Shown here in pieces: positions 41,401 to 49,519 of a stretch of 64,000 bases of DNA. Every line of letters starts with the position of its first letter. Positions within the stretch are counted from its first letter, which is position 1. Below the pieces are notes generated by a model, which saw only the letters and a program-made list of their open reading frames with translations, was not told the DNA's origin and made no database searches. The position numbers and the translations under genes were made by a program. Source of the stretch: Clostridia bacterium (lineage in GTDB: Bacteria > Bacillota > Clostridia > Christensenellales > SZUA-584); assembly GCA_018648645.1 (NCBI GenBank), contig JABGQS010000008.1, positions 17,591 through 81,590 on the forward strand, read 5' to 3'.

Positions 41401-42668
41401 TCTTGCCCGCCGATGTCGAGTATGAAGTCGATGTCCGGCTTGAAGTATTTTGCAGCGGTGTAGTGCGCAACCGTTTCGACTTCGTTGGTGTCGAGATTGA
41501 ACGCAGCTTTGGCGAGGTTTTCGCCGTAGCCCGTTGACGCGGCGTTCGCGATGTATGCACCCTCCTGCAGCTTGTCGTAAACGTCGGCAATGATGCTGCG
41601 CATGACGTCTAGCGGTCTGCCTTTGTTGGAACCGTAGTGCGAGTATAGCATCTCGCCTTTTGTGGAGAGAAGCACCGCTTTGGTGGTGGTAGAGCCTGCA
41701 TCTATACCGAGGAAGCACGCGCCGCTGTAATCGCTTAGCGCCGTTTTTGGCACATCTGCGCTTGCGTGGCGCGCGGAAAATTCGTCGTAGTCGCTTTGCG
41801 TAGCGAACAGCGGGTCTAGCTTTACGATGTTGTCTTCGAATGTATACACTTGCGTCGATTTATGCTGGAGGTCTTTGAGCGGCATTTTATCGCTGCTGGA
41901 CATCAATGCGCAGCCTGCCGCAACAAACATCATGGCAAACGGAGCTTCCATGATGGCTTCGGGCTGCAGTTTCAGCGTTTTGACGAAGTGTTCTTTCAAA
42001 ACGGGCAAAAAGTGCAAAGGTCCGCCGAGGAACGCGATGTTGCCGCGAATGGGGCGGCCGCACGCAAGCCCGCTGATGGTTTGGTTGACCACGGCTTGGA
42101 ACACTGAAGCCGCGATGTCTTCTCTGGCAGCGCCTTCGTTGATTAGCGGTTGGATGTCGCTCTTGGCGAAAACGCCGCATCGTGCCGCGATGTCGTACAC
42201 GTTGGTTGCGCCCGCTGCGAGGTCGTTTAGACCCAGCGCGTCGGTTTGCAGCAGCGATGCCATTTGGTCGATGAACGCGCCTGTACCGCCTGCGCACGTG
42301 CCGTTCATGCGCTGCTCTGTGCTGCCGGAAAAGTATGTGATTTTCGCATCCTCACCGCCAAGCTCGATGGCGACGTCGGTTTGCGGTATAAGCTCTTTTA
42401 CCGCTGTGCTTGCCGCGATGACCTCTTGCACAAACGGCAGACCAAGCCATTTGCTTACGGACATTCCGCCCGAGCCTGTGACGCATACGGTGACGTTGAT
42501 ATCACCGAGCTCGTCATATGCCGCTTTCAGCATGGTCGCGACTGCCTCTGTGATGTCGCTCATATGTCTTTCATAGTAACTGAAAATAACGTTACCCTGA
42601 TTCATAACAGTGCATTTAACTGTGGTTGAGCCAATATCGAGACCCATTTTGCTGGTGGTTGTCTTCAT
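38445..42668 (-). CDS. Fused acyl-CoA dehydratase activase / HgdB-like protein (two BadF-type ATPase domains)
   Basis: 1407 residues. Two ASKHA ATPase domains of the BadF/BadG/BcrA/HgdC type come first: MGLDIGSTTVKCTV (about 8-21) with CAGGTGAFIDQ, then FLGIDAGSTTTKAVLL (about 320) with CSSGCGSFLETFA. The Cys in each bridge a [4Fe-4S] cluster in HgdC. A Cys cluster CKACENNCRL (about 603) follows, then a DUF2229 region (about 660-900, with VLGGRPYHVDPE near 852), and a HgdB-like cluster-binding part with NNDACYPTILVTGQ (about 1053) and GGGCRASNYIG (about 1088). Such proteins use ATP to lower the potential of an electron. The physiological substrate is unknown; double-cubane-type reductases are relatives. 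No separate dehydratase genes are adjacent. Confidence 0.9.
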   Translation of the reverse strand: MKTTTSKMGLDIGSTTVKCTVMNQGNVIFSYYERHMSDITEAVATMLKAAYDELGDINVTVCVTGSGGMSVSKWLGLPFVQEVIAASTAVKELIPQTDVAIELGGEDAKITYFSGSTEQRMNGTCAGGTGAFIDQMASLLQTDALGLNDLAAGATNVYDIAARCGVFAKSDIQPLINEGAAREDIAASVFQAVVNQTISGLACGRPIRGNIAFLGGPLHFLPVLKEHFVKTLKLQPEAIMEAPFAMMFVAAGCALMSSSDKMPLKDLQHKSTQVYTFEDNIVKLDPLFATQSDYDEFSARHASADVPKTALSDYSGACFLGIDAGSTTTKAVLLSTKGEMLYSHYGSNKGRPLDVMRSIIADVYDKLQEGAYIANAASTGYGENLAKAAFNLDTNEVETVAHYTAAKYFKPDIDFILDIGGQDMKCMRIKDGVIDEVILNEACSSGCGSFLETFAASLESTIENFAQQALFAPQPMDLGSRCTVFMNSKVRQAQKEGATLGGISAGLSYSVVKNALYKVIKLKTADDLGKNVVVQGGTFLNDAVLRSFELLTGRQVTRPNIAGLMGAFGSALIARDRCETDSVSSIISKDVLASMDITQKFTRCKACENNCRLTVNRFGDGRKFISGNRCERGLGADHAKNTLPDMYEYTYERTFAYDSLPTNEASRGQMGIPRVLGIYENYPFWHTFFTELKYEVVLSPRSSRKVYSAGIESIPSESLCYPAKLAHGAIRKLIDADVKTIFFPCIPYEKKEEKQAANNFNCPIVTSYPENIKNNMPEIKENGVDFLMPFLPMDTIKRLTARLVQEFPDIPKNEIKAAAKAAWHEKSAFQHDLRKQGEKIVAKVKAGEMKAIVLGGRPYHVDPEINHGISSIITSLGFAVLTEQSVAHLGEYKPLRVLDQWMYHTRIYSSAYLVGVTDGLELVQLNSFGCGLDAVVTDQTSEILQAHDKIFTLIKIDEISNTGAIKIRLRSLAAAMAERDKKGKRITEAIKEKVTGYTKVLFEKDMKSEYTILSPQMSPIHFDFLKPAFKAAGYTLEVLPSVDRNAVEEGLKYVNNDACYPTILVTGQLIEAIKSGKYDITRLACIISQTGGGCRASNYIGIIRKALTDAGYDNIPVISLNAAGLEKHPGFKYTIKFIRHALRAIVYGDLLNRLTLAIRPYELNEGDVEKAYQKWREIVTENVQHLGRRKYKRIINEMVEEFDTMPIRDIRKPVIGVVGEILVKYHPTANNQIVKVLEEEGAEVKVPDLMDFLLYCAYNTNFKSEQLGKAKIFATIGNIAVAIIERSRHLMKKALDKSERFYSPSPISHKADSAAEFLSIGNQTGEGWFLTGEMAELIKEGADGVVCAQPFACLPNHIFGKGVIQPLRAKYKNANIVAIDYDPGASEVNQLNRIKLMLSLAKDQIAN

Positions 42669-42766
42669 GTATTCTTTCCTATCCTTGAAAATTCGCTATC
42701 AATTAGTATACACCAGGCGGGTGCAATATAAAAGTGAATCATAAGTTATTTAATATTTGTTCACAA

Positions 42767-42810
42767 CAAAAAAATCGGCAGCAATGCTGATAGTGCAATG
42801 CCGCCGACTC
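42767..42810 (-). terminator. Terminator of the DUF4432 gene
   Basis: On the minus strand, TCGGCGGCATTGC pairs with GCATTGCTGCCGA (a few mismatches) around ACTATCA and is followed by T7. Confidence 0.8.
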
Positions 42811-42826
42811 AATAAAAACGTCTGTG

Positions 42827-43885
42827 TTACTTATAGTTTTGAAGTTCTGCCAGTTCGTTCCGTCCGTCAACAATTCCCAGCTCGATATCAAAGCGTCGCA
42901 CTTCGCCTTCTTCGAGAAACTCGAGAATGCCCTGTTCTCTGGCGGCAGCCCTGCCAATTGGAGGGGTGTTGCACGGCTCCATCGCGGTGACGTAAGCGCC
43001 TTTGCCCATGTTTTTCCACTGGGTGAAGTTGCTAAGCTGGCTCTTTTTGTACTTGAGATATACGCCGAAACCGAGTACGTCGTTGTATAGGCACGAGAAG
43101 ACGTTGTCGCCGCTCGGCTTCATGTCGTAGAAGAAAACGTTCTCGGGACAGTCCAGCACGGGCACTTCGAATGAGTGACAATTGTCTAAATACTTGGCGC
43201 TGTAGTCGTCTTTTGGGTTGATGTGCGCGCTCGTGTGGTATAGCTTTGTGTCTGTGCCAACGAGCGGATGACCAAAGTTGAAGTGGTAGAGTAGCATCAA
43301 AGGATGCGGCTTGAACCCGCAGTTTTCGACAGCGTCGCTGATGAGTATCTTTTTGTCGCCGAGAGAAAAGCTTATCTCTCTTGTGAGCGTCAGGTTTTGT
43401 GCGAAGAATTCGCTTTCGCGCACTTTGCCGCGCACTTTGAACACGAACTCGTCGCCAACCCATTCCTTAGATATGCCGATGTCATCCGCCGGGATGTTGC
43501 TGATTTTGCCGTGGATGCCAAGAAGCTTTCCGTCGTCCTCGCACGGCGGACCGACGTTGCAAAGACCGCACGTTGTGAGCAGACCCGCAGTGAAGTTGCG
43601 GAAGTAGTTCATACCGTTCTCGTCGAAATATGTGGGGGAGACCACGCCTGTGTTGGAAATATAGCCAAACGGTACGCCTTTGTATTGCGCGCCTGCGAAA
43701 TCCATACCGCGCCCGGGCAGCACGGAGATGTCGAGCCCTCCGCCAGTTTTGATATCAACGACGCTGACTCCGCCGCCTCTGCCGTCTTTTAACTCGCTGT
43801 ATTTTGCATCCGCTATTTGAGAGATGTCACCGACATAGCTCTTAAGCTCCTGCTTTGAGTATTGCTTGTCAAATATTTTTGCCAT
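42827..43885 (-). CDS. DUF4432-family (aldose-1-epimerase-like) protein
   Basis: 352 residues. The galactose-mutarotase-like fold is visible in GGGLDISVLPGRGMDFAGAQYKG, RNFTAGLLTTCGLCNVGPP, GIHGKISNIPAD, HPLMLLYHFNFGHPLV and AMEPCNTPPIGR. These match the DUF4432 family, often found beside sugar catabolic operons and thought to act on unusual sugars. Candidate catalytic residues are His in GIHGK and LYHFNFGHP, and Glu in AMEPC. It is divergent from the isomerase locus, with a shared intergenic operator, so both sides are probably induced together by the same sugar. Confidence 0.85.
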   Translation of the reverse strand: MAKIFDKQYSKQELKSYVGDISQIADAKYSELKDGRGGGVSVVDIKTGGGLDISVLPGRGMDFAGAQYKGVPFGYISNTGVVSPTYFDENGMNYFRNFTAGLLTTCGLCNVGPPCEDDGKLLGIHGKISNIPADDIGISKEWVGDEFVFKVRGKVRESEFFAQNLTLTREISFSLGDKKILISDAVENCGFKPHPLMLLYHFNFGHPLVGTDTKLYHTSAHINPKDDYSAKYLDNCHSFEVPVLDCPENVFFYDMKPSGDNVFSCLYNDVLGFGVYLKYKKSQLSNFTQWKNMGKGAYVTAMEPCNTPPIGRAAAREQGILEFLEEGEVRRFDIELGIVDGRNELAELQNYK

Positions 43886-43986
43886 AACGCTTTCCTTTCA
43901 ATATCGAAAATTGCATAGAATACTTTGAAAAAGTGCAATATTAGAATATCATAATTTGGACTTGTTTACTAATAAAAAACTGTGTA

Positions 43987-44011
43987 TTTCGATATTTTTT
44001 TCATATCGAAA
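43987..44011. promoter_or_regulatory. Perfect 9-base inverted repeat in the divergent sugar promoter region
   Basis: TTTCGATAT (43987-43995) and ATATCGAAA (44003-44011) are separated by 7 bases. Another half site, ATATCGAAAA, lies at 43901-43910 in front of the divergent DUF4432 gene. The pair suggests an operator bound by a regulator encoded elsewhere. Confidence 0.6.
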
Positions 44012-44030
44012 GCAATATGACAAATTAATA

Positions 44031-44059
44031 TTGAGAAACCGCTCTTTGTGCTATATAAT
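44031..44059 (+). promoter_or_regulatory. Promoter of the fucose isomerase-like locus
   Basis: TTGAGA at 44031-44036, a 17-base spacer, and TATAAT at 44054-44059. It lies 20 bases after the inverted repeat. Confidence 0.75.
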
Positions 44060-44135
44060 ATGGATTGTCGGGCAAATACTATTGCTGTGATATTCAATTA
44101 TATAAATTTAATACTAAGCAGGAAAGAGGAGACAT

Positions 44136-45524
44136 ATGAAATTTGCGCTTATGTTTGGGAACAGAGGATTTTTCCCCGAAAGCCTAATAGGCAAGGCGAG
44201 AGAGCAGATGGTTGGCGTTGTTGAATCTCTGGGTTATGAGACGCTTGTAATGCCGAAGGGGATGACCAAGTATGGAGCTGTCGAGACTAGGCAGGACGGC
44301 GAAATATACGCAGAGTTTTTGCGCGAAAACGAATATGACGGTGTGATATTGTCACTACCGAATTTTGGCGACGAGAACGGTGCGATTGCTGCGCTACGGG
44401 ACGCGGGTGTGCCGATACTGCTGCAGGCGTATCCCGACGAGATTGGCAAGATGGATTTTGCGCACAGGAGAGACGCTTATTGCGGAAAGCTGTCGGTGAT
44501 GGACGTGTTTTATCAGAATGGATTGGCGTTCACTTCGTTTTCGCACGTGATGAACCCGCTTAGCGACGCATTTGCCAAAGAAGTGGTCGATTTTGCGGCT
44601 GTATGCAGGGTTGTAAACGGCATGAAGCGCATTAACGTTGGTGCTATTGGCGCGCGGACGACCGCGTTTAAGACGATAAGGTTTGACGAGATTGCATTGC
44701 AAAAATACGGCATCAACACGGAGACGATTGATTTGTCGGAGGTGTTTGCCAGGATAGATGCGATGGACGAGACGGACGGCAGAGTAATCGCGAAGCGCAA
44801 AGTGCTGACGGGGTATACGAACTGTAGCGAGCTGCCAAAGGATAAGCTGATGTCTATAAGTAAATTGGGCGTTGTGCTTGACGAGATTATTGAGGAGTAC
44901 AAGCTTGACTGCATTGCGATAAGGTGCTGGAGCGAGTTTGAAATGTATTTGGGGATTACGCCGTGTCTGGTTGTGTCGCAGCTGTGTGAGCGCGGCATCG
45001 CGGCTGGGTGTGAGCTTGATGTGTGCAACGCGATAAGCATGCGCGCGCTTAGCTTGGCGGCGGATTTGCCCGCGACTTGTCTTGACTGGAACAACAACTA
45101 TACGGACGACACGGACAAGTGCATATTGTTCCACTGCGGTCCTGTGCCAAAAACGCTGATGGTGGCGAACTCGGGGTATGTGACGCAGCACAAGATGTTT
45201 CAAAAAGCGCTTGGTGAAGGCACCGGATGGGGCTGTAACGAGGGGCGGATTGACAAGGGGGATATTACCTTCGCCAGCATGAAGACGCAGGACGGCAAGA
45301 TGGTCTTTTACATGGGCGAGGGAGAGTTTACCGATGACGTGATTGAAAAAGAGTTCTTTGGCGTGTGCGGCGTGGCGAAAATTGGCGATCTTGAAAAGAA
45401 GATAAATATTATTGGCAAGAATGGGTTTATACATCATGTTTCTGTGACGAGGGGTAAAAAGGGCAGAGCGCTGGCAGAAGCGTTTACGACTTATTTGAAA
45501 TATGATATTCAAGAGCTTGAGTAG
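44136..45524 (+). CDS. L-fucose/L-arabinose isomerase-family protein (copy 1)
   Basis: 462 residues. Features of the FucI/AraA-like family: N-terminal alpha/beta domain with FALMFGNRGFFPESL and YDGVILSLPNFGDENG, central INVGAIGARTTAFKTIRFDE, the metal-binding Glu/Asp region AIRCWSEFEMYLGITPCLVV, and the C-terminal LDWNNNYTDDTDKCILFHCG (His region). It should interconvert an aldose and a ketose in a Mn-dependent way. The substrate is unknown; this subgroup includes L-fucose-isomerase-like proteins used on sulfo- or deoxy-sugars. A substrate-binding lipoprotein and a second paralogue follow. Start ATG 44136 follows GGAAAGAGG. Confidence 0.87.
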   Translation: MKFALMFGNRGFFPESLIGKAREQMVGVVESLGYETLVMPKGMTKYGAVETRQDGEIYAEFLRENEYDGVILSLPNFGDENGAIAALRDAGVPILLQAYPDEIGKMDFAHRRDAYCGKLSVMDVFYQNGLAFTSFSHVMNPLSDAFAKEVVDFAAVCRVVNGMKRINVGAIGARTTAFKTIRFDEIALQKYGINTETIDLSEVFARIDAMDETDGRVIAKRKVLTGYTNCSELPKDKLMSISKLGVVLDEIIEEYKLDCIAIRCWSEFEMYLGITPCLVVSQLCERGIAAGCELDVCNAISMRALSLAADLPATCLDWNNNYTDDTDKCILFHCGPVPKTLMVANSGYVTQHKMFQKALGEGTGWGCNEGRIDKGDITFASMKTQDGKMVFYMGEGEFTDDVIEKEFFGVCGVAKIGDLEKKINIIGKNGFIHHVSVTRGKKGRALAEAFTTYLKYDIQELE

Positions 45525-45556
45525 TGGTAGGTTATAAATACGAAGGGGATTAGAGA

Positions 45557-46549
45557 ATGATTCGAAGATACAAATATTTAGCTTTGGTGCTTGCCATTCT
45601 GATGATCGGCACTTTTGGTGCGTGCGGTAATTCGGGTATTGAGAACTTGACAGACGAAGCAGGACCTTATTCGTTAATTGAGGGAACAAAATCTTTGACT
45701 GACAAGCTGACGCTGGCGTGGTCACCGAAGAGTCTAAGTGATGAGTATTATGTCAAGGTGACGCAAGGGTTTGAAGATTATTGCGAGGAAAAGAATTATA
45801 CTGCGCTTGTCGCCGACCCCAGGAATAAAAGGGAAGAGCAGTTTAGCGAGTTCGAAAATTGGATTGCCATGGGAGTTGACGGAATTGCAGCAAGCCCTGT
45901 GGATGCGCAGCGTCTGAGCGAAGTTGTGCAGATTGCGAAAGAGGAAGGGATTGTTGTCGCCGGATATTTTGACGAGATTCCGCTGGCGAATTTGAATTAT
46001 GTTATTGATGAGTTTGCGTGCGGCGTGATTATCGGGGAAAACGCAGCGCGGTGGATTGACGAAAAGGTTGATGGCCCGGCAAATGTGTTTATTCTCGGCA
46101 ACGATGCAGATGAAGGTATGCTGATGCGACGCAAAGGGATTGACAGCGTGCTTGAGGGCGCGGGCTCGGTGCATGTGGTATCGCGCAAAAATGCGCAGAC
46201 GGTAGGCGAAGCTGAGAAAGCTGCAACAAGTGTGCTGAGCATGTATGCGAACATTAACGTTGTTATTTGCGTGAGCGACGAGTTTGCGCTAGTCGTGCTT
46301 GAGATTACTGAGGATTCCGGTTTCGGCAACGAGAATTATTATATTGGCGGAGCGGGATATACGTTGGAGGCGATAGGGTTGATGAACGAGGCGGGAAACT
46401 TTATGCGCTCTACCGTTGACTTTGACCCGTATCAAGCGGGAAGGCAAATTGCGCAAATGCTGGCGGATGCGATTGTGAATGGGTCGTATGGCAAGACGGA
46501 GTATATGCAGATGGACAGCTATTGGCAGAACCTGCTTGGTTGGGAGTAG
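45557..46549 (+). CDS. Sugar-binding lipoprotein without adjacent transporter
   Basis: 330 residues. Lipoprotein signal ends FGACGNS (lipobox Cys about 23). A Peripla_BP_4/RbsB-like domain follows: TLAWSPKSLSDEYYVKVTQG, WIAMGVDGIAASPVDAQRLS, EEGIVVAGYFDE and FDPYQAGRQIAQMLADA. It belongs to the CUT2-type solute-binding or chemosensory proteins. No permease or ATPase gene is adjacent, so it may feed a shared transporter elsewhere (perhaps the one at 27-30 kb) or act as a sensor. It lies between the two fucose-isomerase-family genes. Confidence 0.88.
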   Translation: MIRRYKYLALVLAILMIGTFGACGNSGIENLTDEAGPYSLIEGTKSLTDKLTLAWSPKSLSDEYYVKVTQGFEDYCEEKNYTALVADPRNKREEQFSEFENWIAMGVDGIAASPVDAQRLSEVVQIAKEEGIVVAGYFDEIPLANLNYVIDEFACGVIIGENAARWIDEKVDGPANVFILGNDADEGMLMRRKGIDSVLEGAGSVHVVSRKNAQTVGEAEKAATSVLSMYANINVVICVSDEFALVVLEITEDSGFGNENYYIGGAGYTLEAIGLMNEAGNFMRSTVDFDPYQAGRQIAQMLADAIVNGSYGKTEYMQMDSYWQNLLGWE

Positions 46550-46593
46550 GCAGAGCAGCGAAGCAATGAAACTAAATATATTGGAGGAATTGT

Positions 46594-47982
46594 ATGATTA
46601 CACCGAAAGTTGGATTTATTGTGTATGGCGTGCACAAGGATGGGCTTCTGGACCCTTGCGGAGTACCGTTTATTGATGACGTGATTGTTGCGGGCGCAAA
46701 AGCGGCGCTCACCAACAGCGGGCTTAATTTGGTAAGCCATGACATCGTTGTGGCAAGCAAGGACGAGACTCAAAAGTCGCTGAAAAAGTATAAGCAGGAT
46801 GACGATATTGATGTGATTGTGCTGTTTACAGGCACTTGGGTGTGGTCTTCGCATATGCTGAGCGCGCTGCGCGACTTTGCGAAAAGCGGCAAAGGGATTG
46901 TGATATGGACGCATCCGGGTTCGCAGGGGTGGAGACCGGTCGGCGGGCTGGTTTTGAGCGCGGCCATGAAGGAAATTGGTTTGAAGTTCCGGTTTGTATA
47001 CGGCGATGCGAAAGATAAGAAGGACGTTGAGCGAATAGTGAACTATTGTACGGCGAGCGCGCTGGTGAACACGCTGAACATGACAACTGTGGCGAGCTTT
47101 GGCGGCAGGGGCATGGGGCAAAACTGCGGCGTTGCCGACCCTTCGCAATGGACAAAGACGTTTGGGATGGACATTGACAGCAGAGATACGACACAGCTGA
47201 TTGAAACGGCGAAGGGTATCAGTAAGGAAGCGGTGGAAGAATATCGGCAGTCGCTGACGCAGTGGTTCCACGAGCTGCCGGATGACGATGAAACGACTAG
47301 CAAGTCGATACGACTTTATTTGGCGATGAAGCAGCTGAAAGAGCAGCTTGGGTTTGACTATTACACGATACAGAGCTTCCCGGGGCTGGGTGATGACTAT
47401 AGCGCGACCTGTTTGATGCAGAGCATGATGCTCAACGATAGGCAGGCGACATCGACGCTGTCTGACTTTAATACGCTGATGTCGGCAATATTGCTGAACG
47501 AGATTAGCACGGAAGGTATCTATTACGGCGACTTGCAGCATATCGACAAGCAGAGCAAAGAGATTAAAATTATCGGTGACGGAACGATACCGCCGTCGCT
47601 TGCAGGCAAATTATCGGGAGGCAAGGCGAGTTTCGCAGAGCACGGGATACCGACTGAAGGCAGCGCGGGCGGGTTGTCTGTCAGCTTGGTCGCGAAAGAA
47701 GGCAAAGGTATACTTGCGCGGCTGGGCAGAAGTGACGGCAAGTTCCAGATGGTGCTGGCAAAGTGCGATATATTTGAGCCGGTCGAGGACGAAATTGAGC
47801 GCAGAAAAAGCGAGTGCGGAATACCGTTTTGGCCGCATGCGTTTGTGCGGATGGACGCGGATATGGATGCGCTTATAGAGGACTGGAACAGCGAGTACGC
47901 TTGCCTTGGGTATGGCGATAATTTGTATGACGTGCTGAAGGATTTTTGCGAGCTGGTGGGCATTGAGGTGCTGCTGCCGTAA
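46594..47982 (+). CDS. L-fucose/L-arabinose isomerase-family protein (copy 2)
   Basis: 462 residues, the same length as copy 1 but only distantly similar. Recognisable parts: KVGFIVYGVHKDGLLDP, DIDVIVLFTGTWVWSSHML, TVASFGGRGMGQNCGVADPS, LGFDYYTIQSFPGLGDDYSA (metal region) and DGTIPPSLAGKLSGGKASFA. The fold call rests on these and on context. It may act on a different sugar or carry out a following step. It is third in the apparent operon (copy 1, binding protein, copy 2). Start ATG 46594 follows TTGGAGGAA. A terminator follows. Confidence 0.82.
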   Translation: MITPKVGFIVYGVHKDGLLDPCGVPFIDDVIVAGAKAALTNSGLNLVSHDIVVASKDETQKSLKKYKQDDDIDVIVLFTGTWVWSSHMLSALRDFAKSGKGIVIWTHPGSQGWRPVGGLVLSAAMKEIGLKFRFVYGDAKDKKDVERIVNYCTASALVNTLNMTTVASFGGRGMGQNCGVADPSQWTKTFGMDIDSRDTTQLIETAKGISKEAVEEYRQSLTQWFHELPDDDETTSKSIRLYLAMKQLKEQLGFDYYTIQSFPGLGDDYSATCLMQSMMLNDRQATSTLSDFNTLMSAILLNEISTEGIYYGDLQHIDKQSKEIKIIGDGTIPPSLAGKLSGGKASFAEHGIPTEGSAGGLSVSLVAKEGKGILARLGRSDGKFQMVLAKCDIFEPVEDEIERRKSECGIPFWPHAFVRMDADMDALIEDWNSEYACLGYGDNLYDVLKDFCELVGIEVLLP

Positions 47983-48012
47983 GGGTGCGGTTATAGCCTG
48001 ATGAATAGAACG

Positions 48013-48052
48013 AAACAGCCTTTGCGTAAACCGCGCTTGGGCTGTTTTTTTT
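48013..48052 (+). terminator. Terminator of the isomerase operon
   Basis: AAACAGCC pairs with GGGCTGTT around a loop with an inner TTTGCG/CGCGCT stem, and T8 follows. Confidence 0.8.
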
Positions 48053-48108
48053 CGCGGGAAACGGGAAGAGGGAATTTTGCTGCTGGATTGTCGTCGTTTA
48101 CAGTCAAT

Positions 48109-48137
48109 TTTACGGCTGGAAATGTAAGCACTATAAT
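48109..48137 (+). promoter_or_regulatory. Possible promoter of the DUF512 gene
   Basis: TTTACG at 48109-48114, a 17-base spacer, and a perfect TATAAT at 48132-48137, 64 bases before ATG 48201. Confidence 0.5.
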
Positions 48138-48200
48138 AAGTCGTAAACAAACCGTGAACGTTTTGATAATGACCGTCAAATACTGGCGAAAAGGGCGATA

Positions 48201-49517
48201 ATGAGATATAATGACATCAATAACAGAGAGGAAAAATTGGCTTTGTTTGAAGTATCGCGCGTGACCGAAAACGGTGTCGCACAGCGCTTTGGTATTCAAA
48301 AGGGTGACAGGATTGTCAGTATCAACGGAGAGAAACTAATTGACTATATCGATTACGTTTATTTTTGTGCTGAGGAAAAGCTGAAATTTGTTGTTTTGCG
48401 TGGCGATAAACGCAAAGTTGTGCGTGTAGTTAAAAGCTCTGATGAGGATTTGGGATTGGACTTCACAAAACCGCTGCTGGGCAACAAGCGGGTTTGCGGC
48501 AACAAGTGTGTGTTCTGTTTTGTGGACCAGCTCCCTAAGGGCATGCGCAAAAGCCTTTATGTGAAGGACGAGGACTGGCGCTATTCGTTTGTGATGGGCA
48601 ACTATGTGACGCTGGCGACCATCAAGGAGAGCGAAGTAAAACGGATTATAAAGCGCAAAGTATCGCCGATATTCGTGTCTGTGCACACGGTGGACGAAGA
48701 ATTGAGGCGCAAAATGCTGGGCAATGAGCGTGCAATGGCGATAAAGCCGATGCTCAGGCGGTTTGCTGGGGCGGGGATAAGCTTTCATGCGCAGGCGGTT
48801 GTGTGCCCGGGGCAAAACGACGGAGAGAAGCTTAGCGAAACCATCGAGTTTTTGTGGTCGCTGCAGCCAAATTGCATGTCGCTGGCGGTTGTGCCGGTGG
48901 GGCTGACTGATTTTAGAGAAGGATTGGTACAAATACCGCAGATAAGCGCTCATATGGCGGCGCAAACGATATTAAAGGTTGCATCAAAGCAAAAAGAGTG
49001 TTTAAATAGTACAGGCACTCGGTTCGTGTTTGCTGCGGACGAGTATTATATCAAGGCCGGTGAGGCGATTCCAAGCTATGAGAGTTATGAATCGTTTGAT
49101 CAGATTGAGAACGGTGTAGGCATGGCCGCTAAGTTTACACATGAATGCGAAGAGCAAGGCGAGCTTGATGCAAAGCGGCGATTCAGCGTAGCGACGAGCG
49201 TGGACTTTTATCCGTATATACAGAAGATTGTGGATGGGGCAGGCGGGCAGAGTATAGACGTGCATGCCGTAGAGAACTTGACGTTTGGTGAGCGGATAAC
49301 GGTTGCTGGGCTGCTTAGCGGCAGCGATTATCTAAATGCGCTGACGGGCAAAGACTTGGCGGACACGCTATTGATATCTGCCGATTCGCTGAAGGACGGG
49401 CGAGTTTTTCTGGACGATATGACATTGAAGCAGCTGGAAGACAAGCTGAAAGTGAAGATAGTACCGACTAGGGATGGAGCGCATTTTGCGCAGACGATAA
49501 ATGGAGTTGGAGAGTAG
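48201..49517 (+). CDS. DUF512-family radical SAM protein with N-terminal PDZ domain
   Basis: 438 residues from ATG 48201 (AAGGG upstream); a TTG at 48237 with GAGAGGA upstream is an equally good start and would match homologue N-termini better. PDZ-like domain at about 15-75 (GVAQRFGIQKGDRIVSING). Radical SAM-type cluster motif CGNKCVFCFVDQLPKGMR at about 99-116. The C-terminal half is DUF512. The family is typical of Clostridia and is usually placed before der (engA). Its function is unknown; a link with ribosome or membrane maturation is suggested only by context. The next gene, der, begins 2 bases after the stop. Confidence 0.93.
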   Translation: MRYNDINNREEKLALFEVSRVTENGVAQRFGIQKGDRIVSINGEKLIDYIDYVYFCAEEKLKFVVLRGDKRKVVRVVKSSDEDLGLDFTKPLLGNKRVCGNKCVFCFVDQLPKGMRKSLYVKDEDWRYSFVMGNYVTLATIKESEVKRIIKRKVSPIFVSVHTVDEELRRKMLGNERAMAIKPMLRRFAGAGISFHAQAVVCPGQNDGEKLSETIEFLWSLQPNCMSLAVVPVGLTDFREGLVQIPQISAHMAAQTILKVASKQKECLNSTGTRFVFAADEYYIKAGEAIPSYESYESFDQIENGVGMAAKFTHECEEQGELDAKRRFSVATSVDFYPYIQKIVDGAGGQSIDVHAVENLTFGERITVAGLLSGSDYLNALTGKDLADTLLISADSLKDGRVFLDDMTLKQLEDKLKVKIVPTRDGAHFAQTINGVGE

Positions 49518-49519
49518 TA

